Assembly (NCBI GenBank): GCA_964499235.1
Contig: CAZCKC010000091.1
Location: 1 to 15,313 of the forward strand
Reading direction: 5' to 3'
DNA length: 15,313 bases
Origin: JAFGRR01 sp964499235
Lineage (GTDB): Bacteria; Planctomycetota; Phycisphaerae; UBA1845; Fen-1342
Shown here: one piece after another, positions 1 through 6,402 of the stretch
How positions within the stretch are numbered: the first letter of the stretch is position 1
How the letters are laid out: each line of letters starts with the position of its first letter
Notes under the pieces: model-generated
Told to the model about the DNA's origin: nothing
The model's database searches: none
Seen by the model: the letters and a program-made list of their open reading frames with translations, nothing else
Made by a program: the position numbers and the translations under genes

Positions 1-45
1 TCCGTCTCCGGAGATGTGCCTGCCAGCAACCCACCGGAGAACCCC

Positions 46-294
46 ATGGCCGCCCCCAAGCACGGCTGCGAACCCATCGGCGTCGACGAGACCCCCGGCA
101 AGAAGGCCTACTGCACCTGCGGCTGGTCGGAGAAGCTGCCCTACTGCGACGGCGCGCACAACCGCCTGGATACCGGCTGCTCCCCCGTCGTCGTCGCGGT
201 CACCGATCCCGGCAAGAAGTTCGTCTGCCAATGCCACAACACCGGTAACCCGCCCTGGTGCGACGGCTCCCACAATCGTCAGGCCGCCCCCTGA
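46..294 (+). CDS. Double CDGSH iron-sulfur domain protein
   Basis: 82-residue protein with two tandem CDGSH-type [2Fe-2S] motifs. The first reads C-T-C-G-W-S, then P-Y-C-D-G-A-H; the second C-Q-C-H-N-T, then P-W-C-D-G-S-H. Each supplies the three Cys and one His that ligate a 2Fe-2S cluster in the mitoNEET/Miner family, and two motifs in one short chain resemble the soluble class found in bacteria and as Miner2/CISD3. There is no signal peptide or membrane segment, so it is probably cytosolic; the role (electron transfer or redox sensing) is inferred from family only. An in-frame GTG at 16 would add 10 residues, but ATG 46 has a GGAGA ribosome site (36-40) five bases upstream and is preferred. 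The thioesterase gene starts 20 bp after its stop, so the two may be co-transcribed. Confidence 0.88.
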   Translation: MAAPKHGCEPIGVDETPGKKAYCTCGWSEKLPYCDGAHNRLDTGCSPVVVAVTDPGKKFVCQCHNTGNPPWCDGSHNRQAAP

Positions 295-314
295 GCCGGA
301 ACAACCCCTTGCCG

Positions 315-737
315 ATGACCACCCCACCGCAATCGCAAACCATCGAGCTCCGCGTCCGCTACGCCGAAGTCGACGCGATGGGCTATCTCCACCACGCCCG
401 CTACTTCGTCTACTTCGAGATCGGCCGCACCGAGCTCCTCCGCGCCTGCGGCATCCGCTACCGCGACCTCGAGGAGCAAGGCCTCTTCTACGTCGTCGCC
501 CGCCTCGACTGCCGCTTCAAATCCCCCGCGCGTTATGACGATTTGCTCAGCCTGACGACCACCACCGAGCGCCTGTCACCGGTCCGCGTCGACCACAGCT
601 ACGAGCTCCGCTGCGACGAACGGCTGCTGGCCACCGCTAACACGACGCTCGCACTCGTGGCCCGCGATGGCCGGCCCACCGGGCTGCCGGACGATCTCTT
701 TGCAAAGCTGACCGGCGAGGCCGCCGCCGCGGGGTAG
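315..737 (+). CDS. Acyl-CoA thioesterase, YbgC/FadM-type hot-dog fold
   Basis: 140 residues, the usual size for a single 4HBT hot-dog domain. The N-terminal block VRYAEVDAMG (residues 14-23), then HHARYFVYFEIGRTELLR, matches the YbgC/FadM signature; Asp20 is in the position of the catalytic aspartate. These enzymes hydrolyse acyl-CoA or acyl-ACP thioesters in the cytosol; substrate length cannot be read from sequence. ATG 315 gives a normal-length protein; an in-frame TTG at 309 and a more upstream start near 258 (inside the CDGSH gene) are possible but less likely. The ribosome site is weak, so translation may lean on the gene in front. In other bacteria ybgC sits with tol-pal genes; that context is absent here. 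Confidence 0.85.
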   Translation: MTTPPQSQTIELRVRYAEVDAMGYLHHARYFVYFEIGRTELLRACGIRYRDLEEQGLFYVVARLDCRFKSPARYDDLLSLTTTTERLSPVRVDHSYELRCDERLLATANTTLALVARDGRPTGLPDDLFAKLTGEAAAAG

Positions 738-757
738 CTTCAACCGCCACGCTGCGC

Positions 758-763
758 TACACT
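758..763 (+). promoter_or_regulatory. Candidate -10 element (TACACT) of the cyclophilin-FKBP gene
   Basis: GCTACACT lies 61 bp before the start at 825, in the 87-bp gap after the thioesterase stop. It matches TATAAT at four of six bases; no good -35 is visible. The same TACACT string recurs before sat and sdhC, which is the main reason to list it. Confidence 0.3.
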
Positions 764-824
764 CCCTCCTGTAAGCACGCAGATCAACGCTCAAAACCAA
801 GCACCGCTCACAGGAGCTCACACG

Positions 825-1886
825 ATGGCGCGCTGGCTCGCTGTAACCGCTCTCGCAATCTTCTCCACGGCCACAATTGCGGCTGAAGAGTCCAACAACG
901 ATTCGACCGCCGCGGCTGACAAGCAACCCACGGCCACGCTGGTGATCAAGCAGGGCGACACCGACCTGGGGACGATCACGATCGCCTTGAACATGGCGAA
1001 GGCCCCGCTGACGGCGGCGAACTTCATCCAGTACGCCCGCGCTGATCATTACGACAACACGATCTTCCATCGCGTGATCTCCGGCTTCATGATCCAGGGC
1101 GGCGGCTTCAACCCCGAGCTCGAGCCGAAGGACGACGAGCTGCAGCCCGGCATCCCGAACGAATGGCAGAACGGCCTGAAAAACCAGCGCGGCACGATCG
1201 CGATGGCCCGGATGGGCGGCAACGAGATGTCGGCCACCGCGCAGTTCTTCATCAACGTCGCCGACAACACCAGCCTCGATCAGAAGCAGCGCCAGGACAC
1301 GGCCGGCTACGCCGTCTTCGGCCGCGTCGTCGACGGCATGGAAGTTGTCCAGAAGATCAAGTCGACGCCCGTCGAATCCAATCCCAAGTACCCCGCCGGC
1401 GAGGTCGTCCCCGTCACCCCCGTCGTCATTACCGACGTCAAGATCGAGAACGCGCCGCCGCCGGAGGAGCTCGAAAAGCTCATCGAGAAGGCGAACACGG
1501 CGTTCTGGCAGCAGCGGCTGCGCGAGGTTGGTGTCGAGCAGGCCAGCGGCGACCTGACGCGCAGCGCCGAGGGCGCACTATACGAAACGCTGAAGCCTGG
1601 CGACGGCGCGAAGCCCACGCTCAACGACGGCGTCCGCGCTCACTACACCGGCTGGCTCCTCGACGGCACCAAGTTCGACAGCTCGCGCGACCGCGGCGAA
1701 CCGGCGACCTTCCCACTCAACGGCGTCGTCCGCGGCTGGCAGGTCATGCTCAGCGACATGCCGGTCGGCGAGCGCCGCGTCTTTATCCTGCCGCCCGAGC
1801 TCGGCTACGGCCAGCGCGGCGCGCCGCCCCGCATTCCGCCCAACGCACCGCTCATCTTCGATGTGGAACTGCTGGGGGTTGAATAG
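825..1886 (+). CDS. Exported peptidyl-prolyl isomerase: cyclophilin-FKBP fusion
   Basis: 353 residues. A Sec-type signal peptide covers residues 1-20 (MARWLAVTALAIFSTATIAA, then EES). A cyclophilin domain spans about 36-208, with FHRVI (Arg83), FMIQGG (Gln91) and QFFINV (Phe142) at the catalytic positions; Ser150 sits where human CypA has Trp121, suggesting poor cyclosporin binding. A charged, probably helical linker (about 209-250) leads to a full FKBP domain, about 251-353: HYTG (Tyr274), KFDSS (Phe284, Asp285), RGW (Trp305), LGYG (Tyr328), IFDVELL (Phe345), the same aromatic pocket as FKBP12. Both domains look active, so this is a two-fold prolyl isomerase, probably a periplasmic folding helper. 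AGGAG at 812-816, 8 bp ahead, fixes the start. A second cyclophilin follows 68 bp after its stop. Confidence 0.93.
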   Translation: MARWLAVTALAIFSTATIAAEESNNDSTAAADKQPTATLVIKQGDTDLGTITIALNMAKAPLTAANFIQYARADHYDNTIFHRVISGFMIQGGGFNPELEPKDDELQPGIPNEWQNGLKNQRGTIAMARMGGNEMSATAQFFINVADNTSLDQKQRQDTAGYAVFGRVVDGMEVVQKIKSTPVESNPKYPAGEVVPVTPVVITDVKIENAPPPEELEKLIEKANTAFWQQRLREVGVEQASGDLTRSAEGALYETLKPGDGAKPTLNDGVRAHYTGWLLDGTKFDSSRDRGEPATFPLNGVVRGWQVMLSDMPVGERRVFILPPELGYGQRGAPPRIPPNAPLIFDVELLGVE

Positions 1887-1954
1887 CCCGACGCCGCCGT
1901 CGGCGATCGTTTCGCCGGCCGGACCGCACCACCATGCTCACGAAGGAGACTGCC

Positions 1955-2479
1955 ATGGCAGGCCCCCGCGTCACGTTCGAGGTTGAACAGTCCGGCCAGC
2001 CTCTCGGCGCCATCACGCTCGAGCTCAACGAGGCCGAAGCCCCCATCACCGTCGAAAACTTCCTCAAGTACGTCGACGAGGGCTACTACGACGGCACCGC
2101 GTTTCACCGCGTCATCCCGACGTTCATGGTTCAGGGCGGCGGCCACCACGCCGACCTCTCGCCCAAGCCGGCCGGCCAACACCCCCCGATCCAGAACGAG
2201 GCCAAGAACGGGCTGAGCAACCAGCGCGGCACCATCGCGATGGCCCGCACGGCCGACCCGCACTCGGCCACCTCGCAGTTCTTCATCAACGTCAACGACA
2301 ACACGATGCTCGACCCGCCCGGCCAGGATGGCTGGGGCTACTGCGTCTTCGGCAAGGTCGTCGACGGCATGGACGTCGTCGACCAGATCAAGGACGTCGA
2401 GACCGAGATGAACCCCCAGATGCGCGAGCAGTCGCAGCCGGTCGATCCGCCCGTTGTCACCGAAGCCAAGCGCGCCTGA
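1955..2479 (+). CDS. Cytosolic cyclophilin-type peptidyl-prolyl cis-trans isomerase
   Basis: 174 residues, one cyclophilin domain and no signal peptide, so cytosolic. Catalytic positions are present: FHRVI (Arg52), FMVQGGG (Gln60), SQFFINV (Gln108, Phe110). Met118 replaces the CypA Trp121, so cyclosporin sensitivity should be low. An in-frame ATG at 1934 exists, but AAGGAG at 1943-1948 lies six bases before ATG 1955, which fixes the start there. The domain closely resembles the cyclophilin half of the preceding gene (shared blocks NQRGTIAMAR, QFFINV, VFG.VVDGM.VV), so the pair probably arose by duplication, one copy exported and fused to FKBP, the other kept inside. Gene symbol (ppiA/ppiB) is ambiguous and left empty. 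Confidence 0.93.
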   Translation: MAGPRVTFEVEQSGQPLGAITLELNEAEAPITVENFLKYVDEGYYDGTAFHRVIPTFMVQGGGHHADLSPKPAGQHPPIQNEAKNGLSNQRGTIAMARTADPHSATSQFFINVNDNTMLDPPGQDGWGYCVFGKVVDGMDVVDQIKDVETEMNPQMREQSQPVDPPVVTEAKRA

Positions 2480-2542
2480 CCGGCCCCTGCCGCGCCGGAA
2501 CAACGTCAAACCACTCCCCACCCTTATCGCACGATGGCGGTG

Positions 2543-2558
2543 TTGCGGCTAGCCGCAA
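2543..2558. promoter_or_regulatory. Perfect 16-bp palindrome between cyclophilin and lipoprotein genes
   Basis: TTGCGGCTAGCCGCAA is a perfect dyad. It lies 63 bp after the cyclophilin stop and about 34 bp before the candidate lipoprotein promoter. It could be an operator for a dimeric repressor, or in RNA a 6-bp stem with a CTAG loop. No T-run follows, so a simple terminator is unlikely. Confidence 0.4.
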
Positions 2559-2591
2559 TATGTCCTGCCAGAAGTACCTATAAACATTGGA

Positions 2592-2621
2592 TTGCCCCGC
2601 CTCGTTGAGCCTGGCTACAGT
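2592..2621 (+). promoter_or_regulatory. Candidate promoter of the lipoprotein gene
   Basis: TTGCCC (2592-2597), an 18-bp spacer and TACAGT (2616-2621), about 80 bp before ATG 2702. GCTACAGT resembles the GCTACACT before the isomerase fusion. A TATAAA at 2579-2584 is an alternative -10 but has no -35 at proper spacing. Confidence 0.3.
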
Positions 2622-2701
2622 TCACATTGGTGCTTCCCGAACGAACCACGCGCGAGCGAATAGGCGCGTGCGGTGTCCCGATTGGGGCGGAGGTTACAAA
2701 C

Positions 2702-3598
2702 ATGAAACTGTCGAAGGCCGCGCGCCTCTCTGGTCTGGCAATCACCGCTGGCGCCGCGTTGACCATCGGCGCGCCAATGGGCGGCTGCACGCTGAACCTC
2801 ACCGGCCTGACCTCGGTCTGCGACGACGTCGAGGTCCTCGTCGGACCCCGCATTCTCTGCCTCGGCGAGACCTTCAACGTCAATTGGGCGCGCGTCGATC
2901 CCCCCGAAGAAGCCGTCCGCACCACCACCACCTGGTCCAGCAGCCGCGGGCCCGTCTTCCAAGCCCCCGACAACCCCGACGGCCCCCTTGTCGCGACCAT
3001 CACCGGCACCGACCCCGACGGCCCCCGCGCCTTCGGCGGCACCGGCATCGCCACCCGCGACACCGAATTGAACCTCGTCGTCGCCCGCGACTACACCAGC
3101 CGCGATGGAACCGCGATCTGCAATTTCGGCCCCTTCCCCATCACCGTCCTCACCCCGCTGAGCGAGGGCGGCTTCACCGTTGACGAGCCGCTCACCTTCA
3201 CGTTCGATTGCGATGCCGACAGCTTCGGCCGCTTCAGCGCCCGCCGCGAGGAAATCGCCTCACGCTCCATCCAAATCCAGTCCGTCGCCAACCTCTCCTC
3301 GTTCGACCTCATCCTGTCCGTCGATCGCGATTTCGGCGGCGGCGACCGCCGCGTCGAAGAGTTTCCCATCGCCGCCCGCAGCCAGAACACCGCCATCGAC
3401 GGCGAGTTCTTCGGCACCTGGACCATCCGCTTCCAGGAACCCCTCCCGCCCGGTGAAGACGGCTGCGGCTCGAGCACCGGCGGTGGCACCCCCGGCGACG
3501 TCAGCGGCGGCTCCGGCGACACCGTCACCGTCCCCCCCAACCCACTCGAGATCGAGCTGCTCGTCTCGCTCGGCTGCGCGCCCCCCGACGACCCCTAG
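2702..3598 (+). CDS. Secreted lipoprotein of unknown function
   Basis: 298 residues. The N-terminus has Lys/Arg at 2, 5 and 8, a hydrophobic stretch (about 9-24) and a lipobox-like P-M-G-G-C ending at Cys29, so it is likely a lipid-anchored envelope protein; Met and Gly before the Cys make the lipobox imperfect. The mature part is rich in Thr, Asp and alternating hydrophobics, as in beta-sandwich proteins, with scattered Cys (for example CDDVEV and RILCLG) that could form disulfides. A Gly/Ser/Thr-rich linker (about 258-280) precedes the C-terminus. I recognise no catalytic motif or named family. GGAGG at 2689-2693, 8 bp upstream, supports ATG 2702 over an upstream in-frame start at 2627. It converges on pyrB and its stop TAG (3596-3598) overlaps the pyrB stop. 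Confidence 0.75.
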   Translation: MKLSKAARLSGLAITAGAALTIGAPMGGCTLNLTGLTSVCDDVEVLVGPRILCLGETFNVNWARVDPPEEAVRTTTTWSSSRGPVFQAPDNPDGPLVATITGTDPDGPRAFGGTGIATRDTELNLVVARDYTSRDGTAICNFGPFPITVLTPLSEGGFTVDEPLTFTFDCDADSFGRFSARREEIASRSIQIQSVANLSSFDLILSVDRDFGGGDRRVEEFPIAARSQNTAIDGEFFGTWTIRFQEPLPPGEDGCGSSTGGGTPGDVSGGSGDTVTVPPNPLEIELLVSLGCAPPDDP

Positions 3599-4563
3599 AC
3601 CGCATCGGCTTCTTCGGCCTGCGCCGCCTGCTGACAGAGAAACAGCACCGCCATCCGCACTGCCAGTCCGTTCGTCACCTGCCGCAAGATGCTCGAGTTC
3701 GGCCCGTCCGCCACGTCCGCCGACAGCTCCACCCCGCGGTTCATCGGCCCCGGATGCAGAATCAACACGTCGGGCTTGCACCGTCGCAGCCGCTCCGCCG
3801 TCATCCCGAACCGATCCACGTACTCCCGCTGCGACGGAAACACGTTGCTGGTGATCCGCTCGTGCTGGATCCGCAGCATGTTGATCACGTCCATCTCGCC
3901 CAGCACGCTCTCGAAGTCGTGCGTCACCCGCGCCCCGAGCTGCGTGAACGTCCGCGGCGCCAGCGCCGGCGGCCCGACGAACGTCACCTCCGCCCCGCAC
4001 TTCAGCAGCGCGTGCAGGTTCGACCGCGCTACCCGCGAGTGGCTGATGTCCCCCACGATCGCAACCTTCAACCCCTCCAGCCGCCCCTTCCGCTGCCGGA
4101 TGGTGTAGAGATCCAGCAAGCCCTGCGTCGGATGCTCGTGCTGCCCGTCACCCGCGTTGATCACGCAGCAGTCAACTGCCGCCGCCACCGACGCCGCCGC
4201 CCCCGCCGCCGTGTGCCGCAGCACCATCACGTCGACCCCCATCGCCTCGACGTTCCGCGCCGTGTCCCGCAGCGACTCCCCCTTCTGCACCGACGACGTC
4301 TGGCCCGAGAAATCCACCACGTCCGCGCTCAGCCGCTGCGCCGCCAGCGTAAAGCTCACCCGCGTCCGCGTGCTGTCCTCGAAGAACATATTGACGACCA
4401 CGCGCCCGCGCAGCGCCGGCACCTTCTTCACGCTCCGCGTCGAGACCTCCTCAAAGCCCCGCGCGGTGTCCAGGATGTGAACGATCTCGTCCCGGCTCAG
4501 CGCTTCCAGCGACAACAGGTGCTTCCGTCGCCACACCCCCGCCTCATTCGCCGTCGCGCTCAT
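3595..4563 (-). CDS. pyrB: Aspartate carbamoyltransferase catalytic subunit
   Basis: 322 residues, a normal length for the catalytic chain. It joins carbamoyl phosphate and aspartate in the second step of de novo pyrimidine synthesis, in the cytosol. Signature positions are intact: carbamoyl-phosphate loop FEDSTRTR (61-68), the mobile loop SVQKGES (91-97), His117, GQHEHPTQ (140-147), the aspartate-binding MLRIQHER (229-236) and HPGPMNRGVE (270-279). It follows pyrR with a 20-bp overlap, so the two are translated from one message. No pyrC or pyrI follows: the next gene points the other way and shares the CTAG at 3595-3598 with the pyrB stop. Quaternary class (with or without dihydroorotase) cannot be told. 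Confidence 0.96.
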   Translation of the reverse strand: MSATANEAGVWRRKHLLSLEALSRDEIVHILDTARGFEEVSTRSVKKVPALRGRVVVNMFFEDSTRTRVSFTLAAQRLSADVVDFSGQTSSVQKGESLRDTARNVEAMGVDVMVLRHTAAGAAASVAAAVDCCVINAGDGQHEHPTQGLLDLYTIRQRKGRLEGLKVAIVGDISHSRVARSNLHALLKCGAEVTFVGPPALAPRTFTQLGARVTHDFESVLGEMDVINMLRIQHERITSNVFPSQREYVDRFGMTAERLRRCKPDVLILHPGPMNRGVELSADVADGPNSSILRQVTNGLAVRMAVLFLCQQAAQAEEADAV

Positions 4564-5080
4564 CCAGCACCACCTCGTCCGTGCCGTCGATCTCCGCCAC
4601 CTTCACCTTCACGATCTGCTGCGCCGTCGTCGTCACCACCCGCCCCACGAAGTCCGGCTGGATCGGCAGCTCCCGCCATCCCCGGTCAATCAACGCCGCC
4701 AGCTTGACCGCCTGCGGCCGCCCCAGGTCCATCAGCGCATCCAGCGCCGCCCGGATCGACCGCCCCGTGTAAATCACGTCATCCACCAGCACCAGCCATG
4801 TCCCCGTGACATCGAAGTCGATCTCCGTCTGCCGCACCACCGCCTGCGGCCCGATCGTGCTCAGGTCGTCCCGGTACAGCGTGATGTCCAGCGCCCCCGT
4901 CGCCGCCGGCGGACACCCGTGCGCCGCCAGCCGCGCCACCAGCCGATCCGCCAGCGTCGCCCCCCGCCGCCGAATCCCCACCACCACCAACCGCCCCTCC
5001 GCCGGCCGCTGCGCGCAAATCTCCGCCGCCAGCCCGTCGAGGGCCCCATCCAGCTCAGCCTGCGTCATCAACTGGGTCAT
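4544..5080 (-). CDS. pyrR: PyrR: pyrimidine operon regulator / uracil phosphoribosyltransferase
   Basis: 178 residues, close to the usual ~180. The type I phosphoribosyltransferase PRPP loop LVLVDDVIYTGRS (96-108) is complete; GIRRRG (35-40), DITLYRDDLS (65-74) and DRGWRELPIQPDFVGR (132-147) are further PyrR signatures, with Trp135 where many PyrR have His. In Bacillus, PyrR binds the pyr mRNA leader with UMP and also makes UMP from uracil and PRPP. Here it precedes and overlaps pyrB by 20 bp, the classic arrangement. ATG 5080 is chosen with TAGG about 10 bp upstream; TTG 5110 would add ten residues of atypical sequence and ATG 5068 would remove four. I see no obvious antiterminator or terminator pair in the short leader, so how it regulates here is unclear. 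Confidence 0.93.
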   Translation of the reverse strand: MTQLMTQAELDGALDGLAAEICAQRPAEGRLVVVGIRRRGATLADRLVARLAAHGCPPAATGALDITLYRDDLSTIGPQAVVRQTEIDFDVTGTWLVLVDDVIYTGRSIRAALDALMDLGRPQAVKLAALIDRGWRELPIQPDFVGRVVTTTAQQIVKVKVAEIDGTDEVVLDERDGE

Positions 5081-5152
5081 GGTGAGATAACCTACCGAAT
5101 GCCGCGCCAACCGCCTAGACCCCGCCCGCCCCCATTTTCTCGCCCTCGCCCG

Positions 5153-5181
5153 TTCATTTCGGACCGCCGATCACCTACACT
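5153..5181 (+). promoter_or_regulatory. Candidate promoter of the sat operon
   Basis: TTCATT (5153-5158), a 17-bp spacer and TACACT (5176-5181), 57 bp before ATG 5239 in the divergent pyrR-sat spacer. The -35 is poor; the -10 matches the repeated CTACACT element. A TTGACC at 5198-5203 lacks a convincing -10 downstream. Confidence 0.3.
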
Positions 5182-5238
5182 GCCCGCCTCACGGGGATTG
5201 ACCAGCAGCCAACACCAGCTATCGGAGCGCACCACAAC

Positions 5239-6402
5239 ATGGCCCATGACCTCATTCCGCCCCACGGCGGCCAACTCGTCGACCTGACCCACCCGCCGGC
5301 GGAAGCCCAGAAACTCGCCCAGCAGGCCGCCAAGCTGCCCAGGATCACCCTGCCCGAACGCGAGCAGTGCGACCTCGAGCTCCTCGCCGTCGGCGCCATG
5401 AGCCCGCTCACCAGCTTCATGAACCAGGCTGACTTCGCCAGCGTCTGCGAGAAGATGCGCCTCAGCAATAACCTCCCGTGGTCCGTCCCGATCACCTGCT
5501 CCGTCGATCAGCCCACGGCCGACAAGATCGAGCTGGGCAGCCCGGTCGCGCTGACCGACGACCAGGACCGCCCGCTGGCGATCCTGACCGTCGAAGAGAA
5601 GTACCACCACGACAAGCAGCTCGAGGCAGAGAAAGTCTACCGCACGAGCGACGCTGCGCACCCCGGCGTCGCCGTCGTCATGAGCCAGGGCGATGTCTGC
5701 CTCAGCGGCCCGCTCCAGATCATCCAGCCCCGCCACGAGGCCGAATTTCCCGACTATCGGCTGACGCCGGCGCAGACGCGGGCGGCGTTCGCCGAGCGCG
5801 GCTGGCAGACCGTCGTCGCCTTCCAGACCCGCAACCCCATCCACCGCGCCCACGAGTACATCACCAAGTGCGCGCTCGAGATCGTCGACGGGCTGCTGGT
5901 GCACCCGCTGGTCGGGCAGACGAAGGCCGGCGATATTCCCGCCGCGACGCGGCTGAAGTGCTACGAGGTGCTGCTGCAGAACTATTACAACCCGAAGAAC
6001 ACGATGCTGTCGGTCTGGCCGGCCGCCATGCGCTACGCCGGCCCGCGGGAAGCGATCCTCCACGCGCTGGTGCGCAAGAACTACGGCTGCTCGCACTTTA
6101 TCGTCGGCCGCGATCACGCCGGCGTCGGCGACTACTACGGCACCTACGACGCCCAGGAGATCTTCGACGAGTTCGAGCTCGGCGAGATCGGGATCATGCC
6201 GCTCAAGTTCGAGCACTCGTTCTGGTGCCAGAAGTCCGGCGCGATGGCCAGCGACAAGACCACCAACAGCACCAAGGAAGACCGCGTCTTCCTCTCCGGC
6301 ACCAAGGTGCGCGAGCTGCTGCAGCAGGGCGAGCGGCCACCGGTCGAGTTCACCCGCCCCGAGATCGCCGACATCCTGATCGACGCCATGAAGAGCCAAT
6401 GA
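5239..6402 (+). CDS. sat: Sulfate adenylyltransferase (ATP sulfurylase)
   Basis: 387 residues, the single-chain Sat/MET3-type enzyme that makes APS and pyrophosphate from sulfate and ATP, in the cytosol. The nucleotide-binding motifs are intact: QTRNPIHRAHEY (196-207), GRDHAGVG (290-297) and LSGTKVREL (352-360). The zinc site described for several bacterial and archaeal homologues (three Cys and a His, as in CxxC...KTC) is mostly gone: Cys330 remains, but the others are replaced by Ser333, Thr342 and a non-His. Sequence alone does not separate assimilation from dissimilation; no apr, cysC, cysH or sir gene is in view, so assimilation is only the likelier guess. GGAG at 5224-5227 precedes ATG 5239. 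Its TGA overlaps the ATG of the next gene (ATGA, 6399-6402), indicating translational coupling. Confidence 0.95.
   Translation: MAHDLIPPHGGQLVDLTHPPAEAQKLAQQAAKLPRITLPEREQCDLELLAVGAMSPLTSFMNQADFASVCEKMRLSNNLPWSVPITCSVDQPTADKIELGSPVALTDDQDRPLAILTVEEKYHHDKQLEAEKVYRTSDAAHPGVAVVMSQGDVCLSGPLQIIQPRHEAEFPDYRLTPAQTRAAFAERGWQTVVAFQTRNPIHRAHEYITKCALEIVDGLLVHPLVGQTKAGDIPAATRLKCYEVLLQNYYNPKNTMLSVWPAAMRYAGPREAILHALVRKNYGCSHFIVGRDHAGVGDYYGTYDAQEIFDEFELGEIGIMPLKFEHSFWCQKSGAMASDKTTNSTKEDRVFLSGTKVRELLQQGERPPVEFTRPEIADILIDAMKSQ

Noticed and set aside
14..538. 174-residue + ORF over the CDGSH and thioesterase genes
   Set aside because: Pro/Arg/Ser-rich translation with no family likeness, lying across two well-supported genes in another frame.
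2484..2502. CCGGC...GCCGG stem after the cytosolic cyclophilin as a terminator
   Set aside because: Only five pairs with a 9-nt loop and no T-run; such stems are common at this GC content.
3754..4707. Long + ORF antisense to pyrB and pyrR
   Set aside because: Arises from high GC opposite a real gene; composition is Arg/Pro/His-rich and no motif or ribosome site is present.
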